A model generated the notes under the pieces. The model did not search any database, had not been told where the DNA came from, and saw only the letters and a program-made list of their open reading frames with translations. A DNA stretch of 64,000 nt, from assembly GCF_038443385.1 (NCBI RefSeq), contig NZ_CP151726.1, positions 1,550,001 to 1,614,000 on the forward strand. The letters run 5' to 3'. This document shows, in pieces, positions 55,902-64,000 of the stretch. The position numbers and the translations under genes are program-made. How positions within the stretch are numbered: the first letter of the stretch is position 1; each line of letters starts with the position of its first letter. Origin of the DNA: Stieleria varia. Lineage in GTDB: Bacteria; Planctomycetota; Planctomycetia; Pirellulales; Pirellulaceae.

Positions 55902-58231
55902 TGACGACGCCAAAACAGCCAGATGGGCTACATGCAGATGTGCCACCACAAACTGGGCCACATGGAGATGACTCGGTCGCCAGTTCCTTGCGGATACGCA
56001 TGGAGCGAGAAATCGAATTCTCGCCTCGTCATAGCGGAGGCGAGACGTCCTATGTTGCACACGATCAGCGTACAGGAAAGTATTTTCGGTTTGGTCAGCA
56101 AGAGTACCACGCGGTGACATTGCTCGACGGCACGCGAGACTTGGTCGCCGTGCGTCAGCAACTCAACCAAGACGGCGTACCTTGGACGTTGTCCGAAGTC
56201 GCTGGGTTTGCAGCCGAATTGGTCAAACACCGGCTTGCGATTGCGCAAACGATCCGTCGCAAACCGAAGGCACAAACGGTCTCGACGAGCCGAGCAGGTA
56301 CTGCTGAGGCGTCGAAGTTGCCGATGCCGCCACTGACCGGGGTCGATGAAATAGCGGAACCTCAGAAAACCGCAACCGTTGGTCAACACGACTTGGCGGC
56401 AAGTGCATCGCCCGCGAAGCAGTGGTCGATCAAGTCGATCGTCGGTCATTGGCCACGCATTGAACGCGCGATGTCGATGATGCTCAGTCAACGTGTGCCG
56501 CTGCTCAATGGTGATCGCGTCGCCACTCGTTTTCTGCCGATTGCTCGTCCGCTGTTTTCACCACCCGCGTTGGCGATGTGGACGCTGTTGGTCTTGGTTG
56601 GCTGGGCAATGGTCGCGTCCAATGCATCAGCGTTTCGTTCGGAGTTGTCGCGGCTCTTTGATTCTCACCTGTGGCTGTTGTTGATCTTGGTTTGGTGTGG
56701 TCTGAAACTTGTCCACGAAATCGGCCATGCGGTTTGTGCGTCGCATCACGGTGTGCGTGTCGGACGCATGGGAGTCATGTTCTTTCTGATGGCTCCGTTG
56801 GCGTACGTCGATGTCACGGACGCGTGGAAATTGCCCAGCCGAGCCAAGAGAATTCAAATCGCATTGGCCGGTGTGTATTTTGAATTAGCAATCGGTGCAG
56901 CGGCTGCGATCTTGTGGTGGATGTTGCCGATTGGTTTTTGGAAACATCTCGCCGCCCAGGTTTTCTTGGTCGCCGGTCCGGCGACGCTGCTGGTCAACGC
57001 CAATCCGCTGTTGCGTTTGGACGGCTACTACGTGTTGAGCGATTGGTTGGAGATTCCCAACTTGCGAATGCACGGACGCAGCCAGTTGGTTGCAGCTCTG
57101 GAGTCACGATTGATCGGTTTGCCCAAACGTGACGCGTTGCTCAGTGGTTGGCGACGGCCGGTGGCGACGCTGCACGCGTTTTGCAGCGTGTTGTTTCAAT
57201 GTCTTTGGATGGGCGGCCTTGTCGTTGCGGTGTCGATGTGGGCCAAGGGGCTCGGACTGATTCTCGGCGTCGTTGCGGTCGCGTTGTGGGTGGTGATTCC
57301 GCTGCTAAAGTGGATGGCCAAAATTTGGATGATCCAACCACGAGACGGTTGGCGTCTTTCCGGATATCAACGTCGTTTGATCGGTACGGCTGCCGTTGTT
57401 GCGATTGCGATTCAGTATTTGGCAACGGCGACTTCGCCATTGGATCGGCGAGTTCCTGTTGTGGTTCGCTATCAAGACGAGCAGATTGCACGTGCGCCTG
57501 CGGGGGCCTTTGTGCAGCGGGTGTTTGTTCGTTGCGGCGATCGGGTTTCCGCGGGCCAGTTGCTGATGATCTTGGAGCAGCCGGAACTGACGGTTCAGCG
57601 AGATGAGCTAGTGGATCGTCGTGAAAGTGCCTTGGTGCGCGCGGCTCAGCATCGACAGCACGGTGACGTCGCACTGGCGAGTTCGGCGAAGCAAGACGCG
57701 GAGAGCTTGCAGCGTCAGATCGATGAAATCGAACAGCAGCTCAGTGATCTGCACATCATCTCACTGCGTGAAGGCAATGTGAACAGTCCTGATGTGCACC
57801 AGTTGGTCGGTCGTTACATGGCCCCCGGCGCGGAGTTGATCCGCGTCAGTGATCCACGAGAAAAGGAAATCTTGGCAGTCGTCAGTCAATCCGACATGAC
57901 TGCTTATCAAGCCGCTGCGGAACGTCACGCGATCGCATCGGTTCGGCTCCGCGGAGGCAAGAGGATCTCTGCGCAGGTCACGTCCATTCAGCCTCGTGCC
58001 GGCCGGAACATTCCGCATCCCGCGTTGGCCGCGACTGCCGGGGGACCGTTGGCGGTCGAGCCGTCGCAGCGGACCGGAGAGATGCAAGTCGTCGAGCCGC
58101 AACTCGCCAGTGTGATACCGTTGGACACCGTGACGAGCATCAAGACGCAAGCCGGTCAGACAGGGCGACTGACGATTCCCGATGACCGCTCGTTCGTTTC
58201 CCGACTGATCGATTATGCCGTCCGGAGATGA
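55901..58231 (+). CDS. PqqD-like + M50 zinc protease + HlyD hybrid membrane protein
   Basis: 776 residues from the ATG at 55901, overlapping the previous stop by one base. Residues about 39-120 resemble a PqqD-type peptide-binding domain (DQRTGKYFRFGQQEYHAVTLLDG). Then membrane helices with the site-2 protease zinc motif HEIGHA (His272, Glu273, His276) and NPLLRLDGYYVLSD near 367-380 supplying the third ligand, an Asp. The C-terminal 270 residues have further helices, a lipoyl half-motif (APAGAFVQRVFVRCGDRVSAGQ near 530-551) and a coiled coil. Likely cuts or handles a peptide and passes it to the HlyD/TolC conduit. No ABC or RND pump is encoded nearby. Confidence 0.85.
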   Translation: MTTPKQPDGLHADVPPQTGPHGDDSVASSLRIRMEREIEFSPRHSGGETSYVAHDQRTGKYFRFGQQEYHAVTLLDGTRDLVAVRQQLNQDGVPWTLSEVAGFAAELVKHRLAIAQTIRRKPKAQTVSTSRAGTAEASKLPMPPLTGVDEIAEPQKTATVGQHDLAASASPAKQWSIKSIVGHWPRIERAMSMMLSQRVPLLNGDRVATRFLPIARPLFSPPALAMWTLLVLVGWAMVASNASAFRSELSRLFDSHLWLLLILVWCGLKLVHEIGHAVCASHHGVRVGRMGVMFFLMAPLAYVDVTDAWKLPSRAKRIQIALAGVYFELAIGAAAAILWWMLPIGFWKHLAAQVFLVAGPATLLVNANPLLRLDGYYVLSDWLEIPNLRMHGRSQLVAALESRLIGLPKRDALLSGWRRPVATLHAFCSVLFQCLWMGGLVVAVSMWAKGLGLILGVVAVALWVVIPLLKWMAKIWMIQPRDGWRLSGYQRRLIGTAAVVAIAIQYLATATSPLDRRVPVVVRYQDEQIARAPAGAFVQRVFVRCGDRVSAGQLLMILEQPELTVQRDELVDRRESALVRAAQHRQHGDVALASSAKQDAESLQRQIDEIEQQLSDLHIISLREGNVNSPDVHQLVGRYMAPGAELIRVSDPREKEILAVVSQSDMTAYQAAAERHAIASVRLRGGKRISAQVTSIQPRAGRNIPHPALAATAGGPLAVEPSQRTGEMQVVEPQLASVIPLDTVTSIKTQAGQTGRLTIPDDRSFVSRLIDYAVRR

Positions 58232-58239
58232 AAGTGGAG

Positions 58240-59310
58240 CTATTTCTCCAGACGCTCGACTTCAAAATGACGGTGAGATTCACCCGCGACAGGTTTTCGA
58301 ATTCGAAATCCCGGTCGACTGGCGAATTGCTCATGCAGCTGTTCGGCTCGTTGCAAGTCCATGGTGCCGTGATGAGCGTGCAAGAGATAACGCAACGTCA
58401 ATGGCTTTTCGTTGGTGATGACGATGTCAAACTGCATGGTCGGCGCGGCGCCCATCCAACCGTCCTGGCGAACGTGCCAGTGCGTCGGGTAGCTCGGATT
58501 GCCGGGATGATCAAAGAATGTGATTCCCTCCTGAATGACCTGGCGATCACGTCCCGCTCCCGACGCGATCGGGGGCAATGCGACTGGTCCAGAATAGTCC
58601 ATCCATCGAGCAGGTTTCTCGTGCAAGTTCTTTTCGTCCTGTGTCCCCACGTCGTTGGTCAGTCGGCCATCGCCAAAGTACGCAGAGATGCTTTTGGCGA
58701 CGCGAACGGCCAAGACGCCGAAGTTAGTTTTCTCTAACGTGACGTTCTCGCGGCCTTGTCCAGGACGGAACGTCAAATAGAATTCGACGGCATGCTCATC
58801 GATCGCGGTTTCTGGATCGTCCAGGGGAAAGAGCGAGATCACAACGTCCTGTTGCATCAACTGAACACCGTCGGCGTCTTCCCAAGACAGGGCCACTGCC
58901 ATGATGGCTTCGTCGTCCCCGTCACGATACCGATACCATTGTGTCTGACGGATACGTGTTTGCGTGTTGTCGGACCAAAACGTCAATCCGTTGACTTTAT
59001 GATGGGCGAACCAGACCGAACGATGGTGCTCGTGATCCGGAGCACCGGGATGCCCCATGCGGGTCAGTGGTTCGCCCCGCGGTCCGTTCAGTGGAAACAA
59101 AAAGGGACGCGGGTATCGCGAGTCGTGATTCCACCTCAACTTTTCCACGCCGTCGATTCTCAGCGAGACTTCGTGGTTGGCTTGGGGAATGATCTCGCAA
59201 CGCGGTGGAATGTATTGTTGCGCCGCCAGCGGACTGGTCGCGGCAAGCAGAGAACCGCACAGCAGTGCGAATGAGCTGATGAAAGGGGTCGAGATGCATT
59301 GATGTCGCAC
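58240..59310 (-). CDS. Secreted DUF6807 (PmoA-like) protein
   Basis: 356 residues. The GTG at 59310 was chosen because AAGGAG lies 7 bases upstream and a signal peptide follows (SFALLCGSLLAATSPLAA-Q); longer frames to 59382 are rejected. The family signature is seen: RYPRPFLFPLNGPRGEPLTRMGHPGAPDHEHHRSVWFAHHKVNG near 65-110, with His-rich segment HEHHRS. Function of the family is not established; similar proteins are frequent in planctomycete gene sets for carbohydrate breakdown. It is divergent from the big PQQ gene. Confidence 0.88.
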   Translation of the reverse strand: MRHQCISTPFISSFALLCGSLLAATSPLAAQQYIPPRCEIIPQANHEVSLRIDGVEKLRWNHDSRYPRPFLFPLNGPRGEPLTRMGHPGAPDHEHHRSVWFAHHKVNGLTFWSDNTQTRIRQTQWYRYRDGDDEAIMAVALSWEDADGVQLMQQDVVISLFPLDDPETAIDEHAVEFYLTFRPGQGRENVTLEKTNFGVLAVRVAKSISAYFGDGRLTNDVGTQDEKNLHEKPARWMDYSGPVALPPIASGAGRDRQVIQEGITFFDHPGNPSYPTHWHVRQDGWMGAAPTMQFDIVITNEKPLTLRYLLHAHHGTMDLQRAEQLHEQFASRPGFRIRKPVAGESHRHFEVERLEK

Positions 59311-59499
59311 GGGTTTCTCCTTGCGGGCGCTGAGTCGTGGCGGGAAAAGTGGGGGGGGGAGACAATGACATGATATTCTCAATGGATGGCTCCGTTGGCA
59401 CGCTACAGAATCCGATCCGTCGGTGACGCAAGACGGCTGGACGAAGGTTACAATGGCGGGTTCACGGCCCTGCCTCTCCGTTCTCGCCGAGACAAATCC

Positions 59500-62400
59500 A
59501 TGTCACGTCACTTTGTTCTAGCGTTCTTTCTCCACTGTTGCGTGGTGCTGGTCCCGGTTTCCGAATCCAACGCCGACACGGCGGATGATGCGAAACAGAT
59601 TTTGAGCCAAGCCGATTTTTCTGGTGGTTTCATCGTTCACTTGGACGCGGGTGATGGTCGTCTGACCGCCGCACTGCGGCAAAACGATTCCACGCAAGTT
59701 CACGGGTTGGTACGCGGGGACGGCGACATTGAGCCCATTCGCGATCGGATCCGATCAGAGGGGCATTACGGTGACGTCGCGATCGATCGATTGGAGGGAA
59801 CCGAGCTGCCCTATGTGGACAATCTGGTGAATCTGCTGGTGACGGACTCGCTAGGTGATGTATCGATGGAGGAAGTCCAGCGGGTGCTGGTGCCCAACGG
59901 GATCGCATTGATCAAACGTGATGGTCAATGGACCAAAGTCGTCAAGCCGCGACCCGATAATATCGATGATTGGTCGCACTACTTGCATGACGCATCTGGA
60001 AATTCGGTCGCGCGCGACGATGTTGTCGCGCCGCCTCGTCACTTGCAGTGGGTGGGTAGCCCGCGATGGTCACGACACCACGACCGCATGGCCAGCATGA
60101 GCGCGTTGGTTTCCTCCGGTGGCCGCATGTTCTACATCATGGACGAGGGAAGCCGGATTTCGATTCAGTTGCCGCCCAAGTGGAAACTGATCGCTCGCGA
60201 CGCGTTCAACGGCAGCATCTTGTGGAAGAAAGACATCGCGGAATGGCAGCCGCACCTCTGGCCGCTCAAGAGTGGTCCGACGCAGTTGTCTCGGCGTCTC
60301 GTTTCAACGGACAAAGAAGTATTCGTCACACTGGGTTTCAACGCACCATTGACGGCGTTGGACACAGCGACCGGCGATGTCCTGCGAACGTACGAAGGGA
60401 GCGATGCGACGGAAGAGATCATCTCGACCGATGGGTTGCTGTTCTTGGTCGTCCGCAAAGGCAAAGCGGAACTGGCCGACTACGCTCCGCTGCATCCGAC
60501 CGTGGGCGACCAAGCTCGTTCACGGGATTTCTTTTGGAACGAAGAGCCTCGTGTGCTGATGGCGTACGAAGCGAGCACGGGCAAGCAACTATGGGCCAAA
60601 CAAACCAAGATTTCGCCGTTGACGATGGCGGCCGCCCAATCGCAACTCTATTTCCACGATGGTGAGAAAATCGTCAGCCTGGACGGACGCACCGGTGACG
60701 TCGTTTGGGAAAGCGAGTCGGTTACCCGGCGTGATTCCTTTACGTTTAACTTTGGGCCACGGTTGGTGGTTTACGAAGATGTCGTGCTCTACTCCGGCGG
60801 CGACGGCAAGATGATCAGTTCCGATGCAAAGAGCGGCGAGAAGTTGTGGGACGCCAGTTTTCCCAACAGTGGGTATCAGTCTCCGCAGGACCTGATGGTC
60901 GTCAACGGACTCGTTTGGCTGGCGCCGTTGACTTCCGGCAAAGACTCCGGGGTCTACACGGGGCGAAATCCGAGAACGGGCGAAGTCGTCAAACAGTTTG
61001 CACCCGACGTCGACACGTATTGGTTTCACCATCGGTGTTACATCGCCAAGGCGACCGACAATTTCTTGATGCCTTCGCGAACTGGAATCGAGTTTGTTGA
61101 CCCCGAGAAAGAACACTGGGACATCCATCACTGGGTGCGTGGTGGTTGTTTATACGGAGTGATGCCGTGCAACGGTCTGACGTACGCCCCGCCACACAAT
61201 TGTGCCTGCTATCCGGAAGCCAAACTGTTCGGATTCAACGCCCTGGCCCCACTGGCACCGACTCGCCCGATTCCTGCGGCGGTTCCCGAAGAGGGCCGAC
61301 TGGAAATCGGCCAGGCGATCAATTCCCCGTTGACGAGTGTCGAGGATGCCGAAGCGAGTGCGGTCGACGACTGGCCGACTTACCGACACGACGGTGGTCG
61401 AAGCGGAACAGCAGGTGCCCCGATCGATGCCGACGTGAAGTCAAAGTGGACGGTCACCTTGGGCGGCCGGTTGACTTCGCCCGTGATCGCGGACGGACTG
61501 GTTTATGTTGCTCAGATCGACGAACACACGCTGCACGCATTGGATGAACAGACGGGCCAATCCAAGTGGACCTTCACCGCCGGAGCCCGCATCGATTCTC
61601 CGCCCACGGTTTATCGCGGACGCGTGATCTTTGGCGGCGCCGACGGTTGGGTGTATTGCCTGAATACCAACGGAAAACTTGCGTGGCGTTATCGAGCCGC
61701 TCCGATCGATCGACGTGCGATGGCCTACGAACAATTGGAATCACTCTGGCCGGTTCACGGCAGCGTACTGATGCACGACGACACTGTCTATTGCGTTGCC
61801 GGGCGATCCAATTTCCTCGATGGAGGATTGAGGCTGCTGCGGTTGGATTTGGCCACCGGCAAGAAGTTGTCGGAGACGATCATGGATGAGACGAATCCCG
61901 AGACGGGCAACAACATGCAAGAGAAACTGCAGATCTTGCAGATGCCCGTTGGGCTGCCGGATATCTTGTCCACCGACGGGCGGTTCATCTTCATGAAGTC
62001 ACAGAAGTTTGATTTCGAAGGCAACCGCTTGGAGATCGGCCCCAACTCCGGTGACTTTGCCCAGCAAGCGTCCAAGCAACGTGGTCCCGACGCGCACATC
62101 TTTGCTCCCATGGGATTCTTGGACGACACATGGTTTCACCGATCCTATTGGGTGCTGGGGCAGAGCTTCGCGGGCGGGCACGGCGGATATTACCAAGCCG
62201 GCAGGTTCGCACCCTCTGGCAGAATCTTGGTCAAGGGCAACGGCTACGTGTACGGCTACGGTCGTAAACCACAGTACCTGCGTTGGACCACCGTGCTGGA
62301 ACACCAATTGTTTGCTGCGGAACAAAACCCGCCCGAGATCCCAAAGGACTTTGGGAATAAAGGCGGCGGTAATGCATCCGTTGGCGCTCCGTCGGCGTCG

Positions 62401-63429
62401 TTCCCCAAGTCGCCCAGCCTGAATCCTCAAGGCAAACCGATCACGGTGGAAGCCTGGGTGTCCGCGACGAAACCGCAAGGCGTCGTGATTGCCAGGGGAG
62501 GACCCACGGCCGGATTCGCGTTGACCTTGCAAAACGGCAAGCCGCAATTCATGGTGCGAAACAACTCGGAACTCGCGACGGTGGAAGGTCCCAAACGGAT
62601 CGTGGGTGGCTGGCACCATTTGGTCGGCGTGCTCAACGAAGACAAGACGATGCAGCTCTATGTCGACGGACAACTTGCCGGCAGCGGTGTCGCCAACGGA
62701 CTGCTGTCCACGGACCCCGTCCAAGGTCTAGACGTCGGTGCCGATGGCCAGTCCGCGGTCGGTGAGTACAAGTCACCGATGCCGTTCTCCGGTGCGATCG
62801 ATGAAGTCCGTTTGTATTTCTTGGCAGCCAATGCCGAGCAGATCGCAAAGCGATACAACGATGGCAGCGAGATATCGTCCGAAGCCGTGCTGGCGGTCAG
62901 TTTTGACGACGGGACCGCTCGCGACCACAGTCTGCACCGAAACAATGGGACGTTGGAAGGCGGCAAACTGATCGATGGCAAGTTCGGCAAAGCGGTTCAG
63001 TTCTCGGCCAGAAATGTGGCCGCCAACAACAAACCGGCTGCCAAGAAGCCAGGCGCCAACAGCACCACCAAGCCGGGCGATAGTCTCGTCAAACCGACGT
63101 GGGCACAAGACGTTCCGATCTACGTGCGTGGAATGGTTCTCGCCGGACACCACCTGTTCATCGTCGGACCGCCGGATACGATCGACGAAGAAGAAACGTT
63201 TCAAAAACTGAGCGAGAGTGATCAGGAAGTGCAAACGCTATTGGACGCTCAAGACGCCGCGCTGATGGGGCAAGATGGCGCGTCGCTGTTGGCGGTCAAT
63301 ATCGATACCGGCGAAGTCGAGCATGAAGTCAAGCTTGACAGTTTGCCGGCATGGGACGGACTGGCGGGCGCCAATGAATGCCTGTTCTTGTCTACCCTCG
63401 ATGGCTCGGTCATGTGTTTTGGAAAGTGA
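59500..63429 (+). CDS. Large secreted PQQ-propeller / LamG protein with methyltransferase-like N-terminus
   Basis: 1309 residues from the ATG at 59500, which begins a signal peptide (FVLAFFLHCCVVLVPVS). Residues about 30-150 resemble a Rossmann-type SAM-methyltransferase core (GGFIVHLDAGDGRLTAAL, then VDNLVNLLVTDSL and VLVPNGIALI), probably inactive because it is secreted. Residues about 160-940: PQQ/BamB-type blades (DAFNGSILWKKDI, DGRTGDVVWES, DEQTGQSKWTF). Residues about 975-1150: LamG/concanavalin-like domain (PITVEAWVSA...WHHLVGVLNEDKTMQLYVDGQLAG). Typical planctomycete multi-domain protein. The following gene starts 5 bases later. Confidence 0.88.
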   Translation: MSRHFVLAFFLHCCVVLVPVSESNADTADDAKQILSQADFSGGFIVHLDAGDGRLTAALRQNDSTQVHGLVRGDGDIEPIRDRIRSEGHYGDVAIDRLEGTELPYVDNLVNLLVTDSLGDVSMEEVQRVLVPNGIALIKRDGQWTKVVKPRPDNIDDWSHYLHDASGNSVARDDVVAPPRHLQWVGSPRWSRHHDRMASMSALVSSGGRMFYIMDEGSRISIQLPPKWKLIARDAFNGSILWKKDIAEWQPHLWPLKSGPTQLSRRLVSTDKEVFVTLGFNAPLTALDTATGDVLRTYEGSDATEEIISTDGLLFLVVRKGKAELADYAPLHPTVGDQARSRDFFWNEEPRVLMAYEASTGKQLWAKQTKISPLTMAAAQSQLYFHDGEKIVSLDGRTGDVVWESESVTRRDSFTFNFGPRLVVYEDVVLYSGGDGKMISSDAKSGEKLWDASFPNSGYQSPQDLMVVNGLVWLAPLTSGKDSGVYTGRNPRTGEVVKQFAPDVDTYWFHHRCYIAKATDNFLMPSRTGIEFVDPEKEHWDIHHWVRGGCLYGVMPCNGLTYAPPHNCACYPEAKLFGFNALAPLAPTRPIPAAVPEEGRLEIGQAINSPLTSVEDAEASAVDDWPTYRHDGGRSGTAGAPIDADVKSKWTVTLGGRLTSPVIADGLVYVAQIDEHTLHALDEQTGQSKWTFTAGARIDSPPTVYRGRVIFGGADGWVYCLNTNGKLAWRYRAAPIDRRAMAYEQLESLWPVHGSVLMHDDTVYCVAGRSNFLDGGLRLLRLDLATGKKLSETIMDETNPETGNNMQEKLQILQMPVGLPDILSTDGRFIFMKSQKFDFEGNRLEIGPNSGDFAQQASKQRGPDAHIFAPMGFLDDTWFHRSYWVLGQSFAGGHGGYYQAGRFAPSGRILVKGNGYVYGYGRKPQYLRWTTVLEHQLFAAEQNPPEIPKDFGNKGGGNASVGAPSASFPKSPSLNPQGKPITVEAWVSATKPQGVVIARGGPTAGFALTLQNGKPQFMVRNNSELATVEGPKRIVGGWHHLVGVLNEDKTMQLYVDGQLAGSGVANGLLSTDPVQGLDVGADGQSAVGEYKSPMPFSGAIDEVRLYFLAANAEQIAKRYNDGSEISSEAVLAVSFDDGTARDHSLHRNNGTLEGGKLIDGKFGKAVQFSARNVAANNKPAAKKPGANSTTKPGDSLVKPTWAQDVPIYVRGMVLAGHHLFIVGPPDTIDEEETFQKLSESDQEVQTLLDAQDAALMGQDGASLLAVNIDTGEVEHEVKLDSLPAWDGLAGANECLFLSTLDGSVMCFGK

Positions 63430-63434
63430 TACGC

Positions 63435-64000
63435 ATGATTCAATCATCGTCCAACCGCCGATTTTCAAGACAGATGTCCTGCGCGGGCATTGCCGCTATC
63501 TTGTGCGTTGCCGTCGTTGCCACTCACGCGATCGCGTGCAACATCCCGGTGTTTCGTTATGCGTTGGAGCGTTGGAAACCCGACACGAGTGAAATCGTCG
63601 TCTTCTATGACGGTGAACTTTCGCAACCACAGCTCGCGATGGTCACTGAGCTCAGTTCACAGACGACGCAGCACGGCGGTCATGCCAACGCCAAGGTCAT
63701 CCGGTCGAATGTCGCCAGCGAAACGGACCCGCTGCGGCGCGATCTTTGGGAGCAGCTCAGATCGACAAGCGAACCAACGTTGCCCGCCGTTTTGATTCGA
63801 TCCAAACTTGGCAAAGGACGATTCATCAATCATTGGCACGGGTCTCTCGACGATGCGGATCAACTGGGAATCTTTCGATCTCCCGTGCGAGATGAACTGA
63901 GCAATCGTTTGCTCGGCGGCCAAAGCGTCGTGTGGCTGTTGGTTCAGTCGCCCGACCAGCAGAAGAACCTCGCGGCGAAGGAGCTGCTCTCCAAAACGTT
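63435..64000 (+). CDS. Secreted protein, 3' end cut off by window edge
   Basis: 188 codons from the ATG at 63435, open to the window end. An Arg-rich start and hydrophobic core (about 17-32) end near HAIA-C, a possible signal peptide or imperfect lipobox. The mature start CNIPVFRYALERW is followed by alpha/beta sequence (EIVVFYDGELSQPQL). It directly follows the PQQ/LamG gene and is probably co-transcribed. No domain recognised. Confidence 0.72.
   Translation, partial: MIQSSSNRRFSRQMSCAGIAAILCVAVVATHAIACNIPVFRYALERWKPDTSEIVVFYDGELSQPQLAMVTELSSQTTQHGGHANAKVIRSNVASETDPLRRDLWEQLRSTSEPTLPAVLIRSKLGKGRFINHWHGSLDDADQLGIFRSPVRDELSNRLLGGQSVVWLLVQSPDQQKNLAAKELLSKT

Overview
The window reads as chromosomal DNA of a planctomycete, most likely a Pirellulaceae/Rhodopirellula-type organism. 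This is inferred from the gene content: PQQ-propeller/LamG secreted proteins, a DUF6807 (PmoA-like) protein, a Gly-rich VWA protein, a Ser/Thr kinase with a membrane tail, POT transporters, weak ribosome-binding sites, frequent GTG/TTG starts, and dispersed palindromes in the intergenic gaps. No rRNA or tRNA gene was found by eye.

Layout. 1-5.5 kb: a truncated fatty-acid desaturase, a phosphofructokinase, a SpoU/TrmH RNA methyltransferase and two tandem membrane-anchored unknowns. 5.7-9 kb: a secreted PQQ-propeller protein and citrate synthase. 9.2-15.3 kb: a secretin, a GspF-like platform protein and a small unknown (a partial type II/IV-pilus-like set), then a divergent histidine kinase. 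15.4-22.8 kb: an FKBP isomerase, a very large VWA/Gly-rich protein with a clear intrinsic terminator, and a lipoprotein-sized unknown with a Thr-Thr-Gln-Pro repeat. 22.9-25.5 kb: a possible small RNA or leader, a membrane-anchored unknown and a Ser/Thr kinase. 25.7-31.8 kb: one giant multi-spanning membrane protein of 2020 residues. 31.8-37.8 kb: an ankyrin protein, a DegP/HtrA protease, GlgC and a diguanylate cyclase. 38-40.1 kb: a POT peptide transporter.

40.3-47.1 kb is the most unusual part. It is a tight three-gene unit: a TIR-domain protein, a MoxR-type AAA+ ATPase and a 1503-residue protein. The last carries an N-terminal VWA-like module and, in its C-terminal 670 residues, sequences that read as the two contractile-sheath subunits of the type VI secretion system, TssB and TssC, fused in one chain. 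TIR plus MoxR plus VWA is the logic of the NTP-dependent 'ternary' conflict systems. Joining this to a single-chain sheath, with no other T6SS part in the window, looks undescribed.

47-51 kb: a DegT-type aminotransferase and a GGDEF/degenerate HD-GYP regulator. 51.3-58.2 kb: an export operon of TolC, two HlyD-like adaptors and a PqqD-like/M50 protease/HlyD hybrid, without a classical pump. 58.2-64 kb: a DUF6807 protein, a methyltransferase-like/PQQ/LamG secreted protein and a partial secreted protein running off the right edge. Several families of palindromic repeats lie in the gene-free gaps.
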